Origin: Petrosia ficiformis
Taxonomy: Eukaryota > Porifera > Demospongiae > Haplosclerida > Petrosiidae
Length of the DNA: 64,000 nt
Assembly: GCA_947044365.1 (NCBI GenBank)
Contig: OX345652.1
Span: 1,581,001-1,645,000, forward strand
Reading direction: 5' to 3'
Positions 38,001 through 50,679 of the stretch are shown in pieces. The translations under genes and the position numbers were made by a program. Every line of letters begins with the position of its first letter. The first letter of the stretch is position 1. Below the pieces are notes generated by a model. It worked only from the letters and a program-made list of their open reading frames with translations, made no database searches and was not told the DNA's origin.

Positions 38001-41000
38001 ATTGGATGAAAAGACCAGAAAAAAAGTGAATGATGTGTTTGCTAAGTTTGGTAGCATCAAGATTTCTCATCCAGTTAACTCCTATGCCAATGTAGTTCTA
38101 TTAGGAAACCCTGGAGCAGGTAAGAGTACATTAGCTCAGGTCATCATACAAAGAGCCAGTAGTGTGTTTGCTTCAATACGTGGTTTGTTTCAATATGTAA
38201 AGGGAGTGGAGCTTTGTACAGCTGGCATAATTCCTAGTAAACTAGAACACAGACAATTAGGAAATGTTATCCTACATGATTTAGCAGGTCAACCAGAATA
38301 CTACTCCAGTCACATTGCAGTCCTTGATAATCTACTACACAGTTCCGCAGCTGTTTTCGTTATTGTAGTTAATTTAGCTGAGCAAGAAGTATACAATCAA
38401 GTCCATTATTGGCTGACTATTGTTGAGAACGAATGTATAAAAGCATTAGATCAGTGTCATGTGGTTACAGTAGTCAGTCATATTGATAAAGTCGACAAGA
38501 GGTATCTGCCAAATATCTACAGGGAGTTAGCCAAGATTTCATCATCACGACTTTCTCAACCGAGTATTGTGAACTGCGGTTTGGTACATCTTGATTGTCG
38601 TAAGCTTGTAGGTGGTGAGCTTTCGTCATTTACTACAATCTTATCCAGTGCATGTCAATCTATTCGTAGTACTAACACAAGAGAAATGAGTCTGTATTGT
38701 CACATGTTGTACGCTTTACTTGAAGAGAAGGAAGAAGAAAGTGTCTACACACTAGACCAGTTAATGGCTATCTTGAGAGAATTAAAAGAATATTGCCTGC
38801 CACAAGTCGCTGAGGAGATAACAGAGTTACTCTCCTCTCTTCACACAACTGGTCTGATTTTGTTTCTAAAGAATAACCACACACCTGGTAATTCATGGGT
38901 AGTTACTCGAAAGGGAGTTCTCCTTTCTGAAGTAAATGGAGTTCTGTTTGCTCCTGACAATTTTAAAGAACATTGTGACATAGCTAGTAATACAGGGATT
39001 ATTGGTTCGTCCAGTCTTTCTCAACTCTTCCCACAATATTCTACCGAAATGTTAGTTTTGTTTCTTCAGTATATGGAGCTGTGTCACGAGATTAGTCAAG
39101 ATTTCTTGACTTGTAGTAATATGAAAGTAAAATCATCAGATGTGTCGAGAGAGAGATTGTTGTTCTTTCCAGCTCTTGTACGTGAAACAGTGAGACCAGA
39201 CAAGATCAGTCGGACATTTCGTTTTGGGTGGTGTCTTCAATGTTCAGATCCTCATCAGTTTTTCGTTCCTCGCTTCCTCCATGTTCTTCTCCTACATCTA
39301 GCCTATCAATATACCATCCCATCAGTAGAGAGTCAACTCCATCGACGATGTACCATTTGGACAAGTGGTATTTGGTGGAAGGACACACATGGTGTTCAGA
39401 GTTTAGTAGAACTAGTTGATAATAGTCAATGTGTTCTATTGTTAATGTCATGTTATGGAGGATCTGAAGAAAACATGCTTCATCTTTGTAAACAATTAAT
39501 TAGTGAAATACTTACAGTACGACATCAGCTTTGTCCCACCTTAAAGCTACAGGAATTCGTTATCGATCCCTCGTGCTTGCGCTATCCTATTCCTAAACCC
39601 TCCACACTAACACTTTACGATATAGAACTGCTTGTATCGTGTATTAGGGGAAGAGAATTATGTGTCCTGGATACAAAAGGAGATGAACAAATGAAGATTA
39701 GTGATCTATTTCCATTTGATCCTTATCAATCTGATACATTATCAATATTTGCAGAACGTAATCCTGAGGTTAGTGATTCAATTACTATATAACATCATAA
39801 TTATAAATGTATTGTTTGTTGTTACAGGAGTTAGCTAAGAATCTAAGGAGAGAGCAACAGCCCATAAAAAAAGGTAAGACAATGTATACCTATTAAATAA
39901 AATATTGGTTCCATGCTTATATCTGACTGTTGTAACTGAAATTAAGTCTAAATTGATGCATTAGTACCGAGCATGTGGCATAATGCATATATATGTGGAC
40001 ATTTTAAATAAACCTCATTGTGTGAAATACTTCTGTATGGCCATAAGATATTATTGATCATATCATTATTCATGATGGAATTGTATCATTCATTCTATAG
40101 GCCAATCAACTTTAAGAATAGCTGATCCAGTGGATGATAGACTTTTAACAGGTAATTAATATTTCTATCGTTTTTATCACTATTATAATCATTATAATTG
40201 TAAAGCAAAAAGAAAAAAAATTCTCTGTTAACCTAAGGTTCACATAATAATACAAGGTCTTGTGTGCATGCATTGCATTGCTTATTTAATTCTAGCCTCG
40301 TACTCAGGCCTTTTAAGATGGTGGTGAAATAGAGCCTGGATTCAACTGTTCGCACATGCACTAATTAACTTTCTAATTTCCCTGATATCTGAGGCAACCA
40401 TGAAACTATCATAATCCATTCCGTTTCACTTGGCTGAAAATAGGTAGTATAATCAATATGGCTAATTTCGATCCAGCAATATCTGTTCTGTATCTTGATC
40501 ATGTTCCGAACCAGGAGCAGATCTTGTCCATGTCACTTATTTTGTACTTAGTTACAAGTAGCAAACTAACGCCACTTTTTGTACATTAATTTTCACATGC
40601 GCTCACAGTTGAAGATCCTGGGTACAAGGCTAATAATTCAATGTAAAGACCTGACATGACTAAACAGAATAGATTTGCATCATTATCTCCAATCAGATAT
40701 TATTATCCCACACATATTTACAAGACCTTTTGTTATTATATGAACCTATAGGTTTATACATTATTGAAAGCAAAATTAATAATTATTATTTTATTATAGT
40801 GGGTGATATTGTGCCAGTACTTAGAGCTATTATTGAAGTTCCTGACTGGTATAATCTAGGACTTAAACTTGGCATTCCTCACCACCAGTTGGAAAGAATT
40901 AGAAGAGACGGATATGATGAGAACGATCGTCGACGCAATATGATATCAGCATGGTTGGAGACCGGACATGCTTCATGGTCCTCGCTAGTGGATGCTCTGA

Positions 41001-41478
41001 AAAGTCCTCTGAAAACACCTCTAATTAAAACTGAGGTAGAAGTTGCTGAACAGATTATCAAAGCTCATCCTCGTAAGTATGATGTAGCTATAGGTATTTA
41101 AGTGTTGCGTTCACATTATTTAATAAGTACATGTATATATCACATGACATTGATCTAATCATGTTTTAGTCACCTAATTAAAATAGCATAACGTACTGCA
41201 TGGTAACCTATGAAAATCTGACCAAATACACTAGACATTTCAACTGATAGACACCATCTTTTATAACTTTCTTTACTGTGCATTAAGTGTTATAATGTGG
41301 CTCTCAGGCAGACCAATAAATATCAAGATTAGATAATCCACATAGCAGCACAATCTTGAGCTTACTGAGCCCTACTCTTTTTCTACATAAAATGCTTAAT
41401 GCATGTACTGTAAAGAAGGATGTTGTTTTGTTGTTATTATTACTATTATCATTCATCACAGGTGTAAACACTGAGTAA
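35005..41478 (+). CDS. ANK-ROC-COR-Death protein 2 (about 1716 residues)
   Basis: Exons are 35005..39768, 39828..39873, 40101..40151, 40800..41072 and probably 41462..41478. The first exon alone encodes 28 ankyrin repeats (residues about 37-1000) of the consensus TPLHEAC-x-x-GDIQ-V-YLIEECHCDP-SKNN-G-S. The ROC domain follows, with P-loop GNPGAGKST near 1034, G3 DLAGQ near 1092, G4-like SHID near 1158, then COR. Repeats 3-5 recur almost unchanged as 8-10, showing recent internal duplication. Repeats 11-25 are highly homogeneous. The Death domain is in exon 4 (DWYNLGLKLGIPHHQLERI, SWSSLVDAL). The ATG at 35005 follows the acceptor TCTTTTTCATCAG; an alternative in-frame ATG is at 34873. The role is inferred as in copy 1; many ankyrin repeats suggest a changed or broader ligand range. 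Confidence 0.92.
41308..41395. mobile_element. Small inverted-repeat element, copy 2 of 3
   Basis: Orthologous to 26725-26835, in the second segmental duplicate: CCAATAAATATCAAGATTAGATAATCC then an inverted CAATCTTGAGCTTACTGAGCCC. More diverged than copy 3 at 43372. Confidence 0.5.
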
Positions 41479-41700
41479 TAATCTTCTCTTGTAGTAATCA
41501 GGCCATAGACAAATGCTATTCAGTATCGCTTACTCATTTTGGAGGTATCAAAATTATTACTGTTTTTTTTCTGTTATTCATTTTTATAATCATTAATCAA
41601 TTCTCTCAGCATTCTGTATCAGTTAATCAAAAGCCCATTGGTGGCTGGGGGCACCAAGTCTATTGTGTGATGATTTTCATAATAATTAATTTAAAAAAAT

Positions 41701-42765
41701 ATATATTAATTTTTAAAATTTTTATCAAGCAATGATAATTTTCAAACTCTACCCAATATAATTTATACACATGGCTGGCTGTGGAGGTATACAAGATGAA
41801 AATTAATGTATGATACCCGAGCTGTCATGTGATGTAACAAATACTTAATTTTGATTGGACAAATGGAATCCTGTCTGGAATGCTGAATTTTAGTCAAGTG
41901 TCCGCCCTTTGATGTTACTTTGAAGTTAGCTTAGGGTATACTTTAAAAAAAGTAAAAGGAGGTTAGAATAGCTAGTTTTAGTGAGCTACAAAGGGATATT
42001 TGGGAGAATGAATGAATATCAGTGTTTGCTTGCAGACTTGGATGGATGCTGTGTTTGCAATAATTGGTAAGCAAAGTTGAAGTAACTGTAAGATTAGTTG
42101 CAAAGAACCTAAATTCAGTTGCAGCGAAAGCTTTGGTGTGATGGCTGAGCCACACCTCACACTAAATATAGCGATATGCATATGCTTGATGAAGGTGGGT
42201 GTGGTTGTAATAATTTCGAATAAGTCTCCACTGCAAAATTACTGTTCTTTTTTTTTTTTCAATGTAAGCGATAATTAGAGCATATATGGTATTACACCAC
42301 AATACAGCAGGAAGTATTGCTCCCTGCTATGTCAACTTCATAACACTACATTCATTAAGCCCATTTCAAATTAAAAAATTAACGATATAACAACCTGTTT
42401 GTCAGAATGTAAAAATTAATAATTGTAGTAAATAAACAAATTATATATATATACCCGGTTAGCATTAACTCCAATATTGTACTGAGGGATGACTTGTACA
42501 TTGTCTTTACAAACAGTGCATGCCGCAAATTCAATCTGGTGGAAAATGTAACACTGAAAAGTGACTCAATTGAGCTATGAATAAGCAGACTGCACTAGCT
42601 AGCTACCAATCAGCTCACATAGTATAGTTCAGTATATTTTGTTGGGTAGGTGTTAATCAAGTTTGTAAATAAGTGGACTAAGTAAGTTATATTTAATTTA
42701 TCATTGAAATGTCAAACTTGATATTACACATAGAAATATTTGGATTTTCCTATATACCTGTGATG
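41701..42765. other. No gene recognised
   Basis: AT-rich intergenic sequence between the second ANK-ROCO gene and the oxidase pseudogene. Short frames on both strands (for example 41943-42181, minus) lack motifs and introns with support. Confidence 0.4.
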
Positions 42766-43220
42766 ACGATTAAATTATCTTTCATAGCTATGTCATGGAA
42801 TTTTGTTTTCCTTATACACCAAGCAATGTTAAAACAGCTATGGATGGATACTTTATTGACAGTTATCAATGTAGGTAGCTATATAGTATAATAAACAATA
42901 ATTTCAAACTGAAGTCATTATCATGTTTTAATACCAATCAAAAATAGAGGTGTAGTATAATTCGAGATGCACAATTTATGCAATATATAATAGTGATACT
43001 TTATTTTGTCTACTGTATTTAGTTTAGTTGGTCAAGAAACAATGCATTCATCGTATATTCAAATCATTATTCACCGACTTTATCCAATTCCTGCCTGTAC
43101 AAATTTGTATATTCCAGCCACAGACAAAATTAACGGTTCAAGGAGTACCACATTAATCAATTGGCATAAAGGCTTGTCAAGATTTGAAACACATGAGGAA
43201 GTCTTGGATGAAGGATAAGT
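42766..43220 (+). pseudogene. Pseudogene fragment of the aldonolactone-oxidase-family gene (last two exons)
   Basis: About 42794-42868 matches exon 8 of the gene at 45222-49543 (MEFCFPYTPSNVKTAMDGY, ending TATCAAT/GTAGGT). About 42990-43220 matches exon 9: SDTLF, then GQETMHSSYIQ, then NWHKGLSRF in place of PHWHKEWSF. The copy has frameshifts, an internal stop and missing segments. No other exons were found, so it is a partial, dead duplicate. Confidence 0.75.
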
Positions 43221-43371
43221 AAGTTCAAGTGTCAATCCATGGCCAGATGCCTCAATAAGCTTAATTAAGAATGAAATGGTTGTTTCATAAAACACATTTA
43301 CCAGAATAAACTGCTGTACTTACTTCTATACATGTATGTTACACTCACTCCTATACATGTACACTGAGATG

Positions 43372-43463
43372 GACCAATAAAGGTCTCGACTAGATAATGC
43401 ACTTTCTTTCATTGTGCATTACCTAATAATCTTGACTTATATTGAGCTCCATCATCATGGTAT
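43372..43463. mobile_element. Small inverted-repeat element, copy 3 of 3
   Basis: GACCAATAAAGGTCTCGACT-AGATAATGCAC and the inverted GTGCATTACCTAATAATC-TTGAC frame a very short centre, giving a clear hairpin of about 90 bp. Confidence 0.7.
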
Positions 43464-43469
43464 GTTAAA

Positions 43470-45100
43470 ACGCTTAACACACAGTAAAGAATGTTTTAAA
43501 TTAGTGCAGTTTTAGTTTGCAATAATGGCCACTTTTAGTTATAGTTATAGTATGCCTATAGTTCTCAAACTTTTAGTGTAGATTAATTAGGCTTACTGAA
43601 AGTGTTTTAGTTTTAGTTAACTAATAAAAGTGTCCATTATTGGCCAATTTTCAGTGTATGGTTATTGTAGTAGACATGTAATTTAGTTATAGTTTCATTA
43701 ATTAAAAGACATAATGCCTTACTAAAAAGGGTTTTAGTTATAGTTAAAACAACACTGTTCTAAATATTACTCAGTGATTCTCTCTCAAAGTAGTTAAACA
43801 TGTGGTATTTATAATTATATCATAGTGACAGGAAATGAAATGAATCATACTGTAAAAAGTATATACAACATACTGTAGTAAGTACACTGCAAAACTTAAA
43901 TCGTTAAATAACCATTTTATTGGTTAGCATACTTGCAAGGAATAGAAAGAGTTTCAATTTAGTTTTTCGATTGTCATAGATGATGTTGTGACTATATGTA
44001 TGACATTGCTATGACATAATGTGCAACAAGTAATGAGATTAAATTATGTATTTGCAGGTTTACAAACCCTTTCAGATACAATTACATGTACTTTGATATA
44101 AATTATACTAATCTTTGAGAGTAGACAGCTCCGTAAAATTATTGAATGTAATAATTATTAGCAATTTTCCTGGAGAACTAAGAAAGCTTGGAGCGTATTG
44201 TAAAAGAAGACCTGTTCATGATGATGAAACTAATGAGGAAGCCAATTGCAAAAGTTTTAATTGCTAAGAACACTTTCAAAAACAATACCTAAGTCCTAGG
44301 TGATTCTATGACAATGTTAGGAATAAGATAACATCATTCTTGAGAAAACAATTAGAAAACATATTTGAACAACTAAGTTGTATAATTATAATTATTTATG
44401 AATGCAGAACTTCTGATTACCAGCATCTGACTAGTATTCAGAAGGGTCGTTGGTTCAAATCCCAGCTGGTCTAGATTTTTTTCTAGACATGTCTCTCTCT
44501 CTTTATTAAGGGAATATGTCTTGAGCAGTGAGTCTCTTAAGATGAAATTGGAATATAAAATAATCAATTTATAACATTCATCAACTTCCTAGTCATGCAT
44601 CGATAATCAGATAGGCAATTGGTATTGGTCATTATCGACTATTACTTCTATTATCAGTATCAGTTATTTCTGAAAGATGTAACTGATATGGTAATAAGTG
44701 TACGAGCTATGTAATATGTCATTTCTTGTGATTATAACATCAGCATAATAATTATTAAGAAAATGCTCAATTTCATGGAACAAATTAGAAACCAGAAGGT
44801 CAGATGAGTTATCAGAAGATTCAGTACAGATATCTAAGCAGGGTCTCATTAAGTAGGTGAGGTGGGCATGCATTATGACACTCAGCTGCAATGTTGTTAA
44901 TTATATTTACGTCTTGCAATTGTTATTGCTTTACTTGTTAAAAACACTTTATTTGAGAGACACCTGGTAAGTCAACTCTGCTGATTTGGCTTCACCACAG
45001 CCAAGTTAAAGTACAGTGGGCTGTACTCTAACATATATACATTGTCATGGAGTCCAGATGTCTGGAGTCAAATGTATGAACCATTGTTATTAAGTACAAT
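43470..45100. other. No gene recognised; similarity to MFSD8-like intron 1
   Basis: About 44705-44810 resembles 1550-1645 (TTGTGATTATA.CATCA..., GAAAATGCT-C-TTTCAT, AGAAACCAGAAGGT). On the minus strand both read roughly LLVS--F-E-EH-LN, but frames do not extend well. At about 44452-44462 GGTTCAAATCC fits a tRNA B box, but no complete tRNA folds around it. Confidence 0.4.
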
Positions 45101-45221
45101 TGAGATAATACAAGATGATTAACTTGTTTTTAGGTATAGGCACATTTATTGTAAACACCAATTATTTTGTCTATATAAGAAAAAGCTGTATTCTTATTCA
45201 AGAGACCCGCCAGAGTCCAGA

Positions 45222-48200
45222 ATGGCCACCACAGTGGATAATTCACTGCAAGTCAATTTTGAAAATGCAATCAGTACTGTTTATTCAAATGGGCAAGTGT
45301 TGCCAGATGATGCAAACAGTCTCCTTCTAGGGGAGCTCATACTTCAGAATGTTAATTCGAAAGAAAATTTAGCGAACCACATAGCGGATGATGAATTATC
45401 AAGAATAGTATCCGACTTCGTGTCAGAAAACCGAACGTTGATAGCTCAAATGGCCTTGCAGAAAGATCAACTGCAGAAGATTCTAAAACGTAAAGGTGTA
45501 GACCTTCCATTTTCTACATCTTTGTTTTACAACTGGAGTAAGACTTATCATACGTTTTCTTTACATTGTTAAGCCAATAACTCGTGAAGACGTTGTAGCT
45601 ATTGTAAATATGTGTATTGAAAGACAAATCAAAGTCAGTTTTTACATACATGCATGGTAATAATAATATATATTATTATGTATATATTATGTATATATAA
45701 TTATAATAAATCACTGACATTGTTGAACAACTCTTTAATTTGCACTTCAGATGGGAGCAGCTGGATTTAAAGGTAGTTGGCCTCCTGTGTTTCCAGACAA
45801 TGGTAGTCTGTTGTTCATTATGACGGATCTGCAGCTGCTTAGTAATGGAACAAAAATACTATTAAACAAAGGTATAATTTCACTATTAGCTATATACAGT
45901 ATAATATATAGCTATATTGCTATGAATCATAATTATAATAATTATATAAGTTGTACTGTAGTTAGTATATGCACTGTAGACTATATGACTCTCAGGCCTC
46001 ATGCTGTTTATAAACCTAATTAACAATAATAATAATATATAGCTACCATCAGAAGTTTACAAGTTGGCTTCTTTGAGATTGGTACAGGATGATGCCACCA
46101 AGTTTGCCATCAAAATCTCATGAGTTCATTTAGGGTTCCCTTGTGGTTAGGGTTCAATCAGTAATCTTAGCCTTTGATGTCAAATTGGACATCACTGAAA
46201 GATTTTAATGTGAATAGCAAGGTGAATAATTAAAACTTCTATCTCTTTATATGGCTGGCATGGAGCCTTTCACAAACTGTCTGGCAACTAAAAGAAAAGA
46301 TCTTAACTTTTTGTGAACACCTTAACCTTCATAGCAATTAATTAACTAGCTCCACCCTATCAACCACTGCTACTGGCTTCTTTCCAGCAAAGTAAATTAA
46401 GATATTCATCTTATAAACTTGAGTTTTTGCTAAGCTCACAAAAAATGCTTCATCCACACAATTTAATTTTATATAGCATGGCTAGTAGAGACCTGCTCCT
46501 GTTTGATAATAACTACCAAGCACTCCAACACTCCAACACTGTTTGGGGCAATCACTATAACAACTGTATGATGTCGAGAGCATTAATTAGCCACACTAAA
46601 GAAACCACAGAGATATAACTAAAATGATAGTGCTTTATCTGATTAGTATGTCAATAGCACTAGTTGCTTCTTTGATGTGGATCATCATTATGGCACAATC
46701 AATGCTAAAGACTGTTTCTATATACATCATTAAATCACTGTAAAAAGAAATTTAATATAACTAAGTATTGGTTACTACAGTTGCATAAAAGTAATATTGT
46801 ACATTCAGTTAGTTGGATACAAAGGATATATGGAATGCCAAACTACTTTGTACCAATTGTAATTAATCATGAAGTACATTAGGTACTTGTAGCTATGACA
46901 GTTTAGACTTGTAATACTAAACTATAAAGCATGGTGGGTCAAACAAGCCACTATCGAAGGGTGGTGGGGGATTACATTGGATAATTTTCAAGGTGGGTGC
47001 TTATGGTCTTACCCATCTTCAAATACCCTGCATGATATACAACTTCCTGTACTGACCAATAAAACTTTATTTTTATAGTGTTCGGGTTTTGCTTTAATTA
47101 TTATTATCAGAGCCCATTCATAACTTAACTTATAGTTATATATATAGTTTTGATTTTGAAATTTTCCGTCATAATTATGAAAATAAAAGGTTCATATCTT
47201 AATACAAAATTATTTGTACATAGCTAAAACGGAAGTAACAATATCTCCTGGAGTGATTGAAAGAGATTTGCAGAAATTTTTTATAAAGAATAATGTTTGT
47301 TTTGAATCTGATGTTATCATAAACTCGGTGACTTATGGAGGTGTTGTCTCAAGTGGATCTCATGTGAGTTGATATATAAATAGACCTCCAGATCCAGTAG
47401 ATTAAGAATAATTAGTTAATAACTGAATAATTTATGAATGATAATAACACAATCATATGAATGAAGTGAAAAAAGGCGAGCTGTTATATTTGTATAGAAT
47501 CTCCTTCTTATAATTATGATAAACATTATTTTGAACACCCACACACAGGGAACAGGTAAAGACCAAAAATCTGTTTCTGATTTCCTTACCGAATTGAAAA
47601 TTGTCAATGGGCAAGGACAGATAGTGACGTATGGTCCTCAGACACAAAGTCAAGGAGGTATTTCTGCAGCTGATATCATAGCTGCTGCTAAGGTTAATCT
47701 TGGGTTGTTTGGTATTGCTGTTGAATATACTTTCAAAGTTGTGCCAATGAAGTATGTACTATTCCGACATATATTATCAAAGAAAGTGTCTGATGTTTTT
47801 TCCACTCCAGAGAATATCCAGGTACACTGTAATTTATAATTATTGTACATTATATTAATAATGATGCAAGGTCAACCACACATGTATAGCAGCCCATTAT
47901 TAGCAGGGGGACTATTCCACCCCCTCAATGTAAAATTGGGGAGCCTAGCTCCTTCATAATTGCCTGATAATTAACTATGAGGTGGGGTGTATATTGATCT
48001 GAAGAGGAATTGAAATGTATTATATTAATAATATCTAATATGCTAGAAACCCACATAGCTTCAATATAGAGGTACCAATCGTGATCAACTTACTGAATGT
48101 GGTTTAAAGATATTGATGTGAAGAATAGGCATTTAATTTCTTATAATAGGACTGCAGATAAATATAATCACACAGTAATTATCAAAGTAAAGAGAATCAT

Positions 48201-49543
48201 TCCTTTTTTTTAGGCTTTGTGGGAAGAAAATTGGTCTCTGGAAATTATATTTTTTCCATTCCTTCACCTGTGCAGTCAAGGTTCAACACCAGTTCCATAT
48301 TATGATGCCCCAGTAACTATAAGAACTGCAAATGATCCAATATCATCACTGCCTGACACAGGGTAATTAAGAAATGTATAATTTATATGTGGAGTAACAT
48401 GCATATAATCTCAGCTAAATCATAAGACAAGAAGCAAACTTAAATCATACTTTCAGTCCATGAAAATGGTGATGATTAGTCATTTTTAGAACATTCTTAT
48501 GTGTGATTAACAACTTAAATACTTCTTACCTTTACAATATCTGCAGAGTTTGTTTTGTATTTTAAATACACTCTTCTTTCATAATATCTGCAGAGTTTAG
48601 TTTCTGTAAAGTAATGCAACAGTGATACCACACACTTATTTATTAATAAGTCCTTAACAATGTGTGTGACAAAAACATAAAATTAATTATTAACACCAAT
48701 CATAGCTGATGCCTTGAGTAATAGAGATACATTTCCTTTCTAAACAGTGTTGATACACTTCACTTTGGTAAAAATGTTAGTGCTGAAATAGTTAAACGAT
48801 TTGAGTCGAGTGGAAAAGGAGACAAGCCAGTTACTAAAAAACTTCCAGATGTTATTCATTTTAATAAGTAAGTTAAAAAGTAATTCATTGTCTGATAGTC
48901 CAATATAACACTATTACTGTATTTATTTAATGACAAGTGATACTATTAAGATGTTTCTTTCTCTGGAATGTAGCACAATGCAATGGTTTCCTATATATGC
49001 GATGGAGTTTTGTTTTCCTTATTCATCGGAAAGAGTTAAACAAGCTATGGATGCAGTGCTAAATGTTACCAAATCATACCAGTGTAAGTGTAGTTTAATT
49101 ATAATGGTCTATGTTATAATTATTATGTTTATTTTTCAACAATTATAGCTGTTCTTTACAAGCCACTGTTTCCACTGAGTTTGTTTATAGACACGCGATT
49201 TATACAACACAGTGATACTTTATTGTGTCCTGCTATAGTCGGTCAAGAAACAATACATTCATTCTATATTCAAGTCCTCCCTGCAAGGATTTTTTATTCA
49301 ATTGACACTATTCGAGACTATTACAGTGCTATCGCAGAACAATGGTTCAAGCTGGGAGGAGTACCTCATTGGCATAAAGAGTGGTCGTTTCTGCCAGATG
49401 TTAATGCTCATCTTCATAAAGTCTACGGATGGAGATTGATGAAGTTTGAAGAAGTTCGAAAAACTCTTGGTGTTGATCCACATGATCTTTTCCGCAATGA
49501 AACAATGACGAAATTGTTTGAATATGTGCCCTCGAGTAAATGA
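45222..49543 (+). CDS. FAD-linked oxidoreductase, aldonolactone oxidase (ALO) family, nine exons
   Basis: Exons are 45222..45537, 45574..45633, 45751..45871, 47224..47363, 47549..47821, 48214..48362, 48748..48867, 48974..49083 and 49149..49543, about 560 residues. An N-terminal helical extension (about 95 residues) precedes FYNW, then PITREDVVAIV and MGAAGFKGSW of the FAD_binding_4 (PCMH-type) domain. The diagnostic VTYGGVVSSGSHGTG, around residue 208, spans exons 4/5. The C-terminal ALO domain ends with GGVPHWHKEW and a VRKTLGVDPHDLFRNETM tail. The family uses FAD to oxidise sugar lactones or alditols with O2; the substrate here is unknown. Phases fit at every junction except the first. The donor TGGA/GTAAGA leaves one base, while PITREDVV needs phase 0, and the implied intron is only 36 bp. 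So exon 1/2 is uncertain, or a frameshift is present. Confidence 0.85.
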
Positions 49544-49962
49544 TCTGCTGAAAATAGAGTTCTATGTATGATGGTTACTGACAGAACACTGGAAAAATTA
49601 TACTGAGTGAATTGAAGGGCTCAAGAGCCTCTGTATTCATAATAAATTATATATCAAACAAGCTTCGCTATAATGCAACATTAATTCATTTATAATATCC
49701 AAGGATTTGCATACTATATGATACTTATTGACTTGTACTAATGATAAACAACTTTTTTTACACTTGTGGCACATACTATAAAGCTACCCCTTCATTATTA
49801 TTAATATTTGATTTATATATTAATAACCACAAAGACGAAAATTTGCAGTCATATATTATAAATATCCACAATATAATTTCAATGTGGCAAAACAAAACAA
49901 ACATTTTTCAGTATTGTTGACTAAGCCGTCACAAAAGAATCACATGCAGTAGCTTAGTCTCA

Positions 49963-50037
49963 CTGGCCAGCCTGTATTTGGGAGGGCCAGAAACAACGTT
50001 ATGTTATTTTGGGCCCTCCCAAATACAGGCTGGCCAG
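49963..50037. repeat. 26-bp perfect hairpin
   Basis: The arms 49963-49988 and 50012-50037 (CTGGCCAGCCTGTATTTGGG... and complement) are exact inverted repeats around a 23-bp loop, just left of the piggyBac-type MITE. Confidence 0.85.
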
Positions 50038-50082
50038 CAAGATGCATTTATGTATAGTTACATGGAAGTGGTTAGTTGTTAA

Positions 50083-50679
50083 CCCTTAGAGCACTGAGCC
50101 TGTTTTTCAAAATTCTTCCCATTTCCAACACTGGCGACTCTATTGCATATAATTTGGCCACCGTTCACTTTCTCTACCCCAAACTTGGCTCCTTTTCCGA
50201 CATGGAGTACTACTTCCACCAACTTGCTTACCGGGACTCGAAAGTCCCTGAGCGCATCGTAGGATCAAATCAAATGCAGTGCTCTCCCTATTTTGACTGG
50301 AACTGGGGCTAACAAAATGACCCCACTGCATGTTGGCACCAGCTACACCCACGATTTCAGGTTTCACAGCAAGGAAAATGCCTCAGCTACCCACCAGAGG
50401 GAGTGGGCGGCGTCAAAAAATGCTAAAGTCGTCGGCAGCGAGGGGGCGCAGCCCCCTCGAACCCCGCATTTACGGGGGGACACCCCCCTTTAAAATTCCC
50501 CCCGTAGTCATTATTTAGGCCAAAGGGCGCCCGAAAAAACATCAACCTTTTTAGCCACGTTCATCAGCTTGTGCTTGACGCCAATTACAAGCATTTGGAC
50601 AGCTTCGTGTAGCCAGGAACACACGGCGAACCACATAGGGGGGAAATGTCACATATATGTGACATCAGTGCTCTAAGGG
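50083..50679. mobile_element. piggyBac-type MITE, well-preserved copy
   Basis: Perfect 15-bp terminal inverted repeats (CCCTTAGAGCACTGA / TCAGTGCTCTAAGGG) are flanked on both sides by TTAA (50079-50082 and 50680-50683). The 597-bp interior is homologous to 3104-3617 and contains a GC-rich block (about 50400-50510). Open frames on both strands do not look like transposase. Perfect ends and target duplication imply a more recent insertion than the 3-kb copy. Confidence 0.93.

Larger units (their letters stand above)
33182..41700 (+). repeat. Segmental duplication, copy 2
   Basis: Parallels 21113-27070 from CGTGATTCCACCATTTTGT onward, through the second ANK-ROCO gene to about AAAGCCCATTGGTGG near 41630. 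It is longer mainly because of the expanded ankyrin array and an insertion of about 400 bp near 40290-40640 in the intron before the Death-domain exon. Confidence 0.85.

Noticed and set aside
44400..44475. tRNA-like segment with B box GGTTCAAATCC (and GGGTTCAATCTC at 59509)
   Set aside because: An anticodon-like stem can be drawn, but the D arm and a paired acceptor stem are missing; at best a decayed SINE head.
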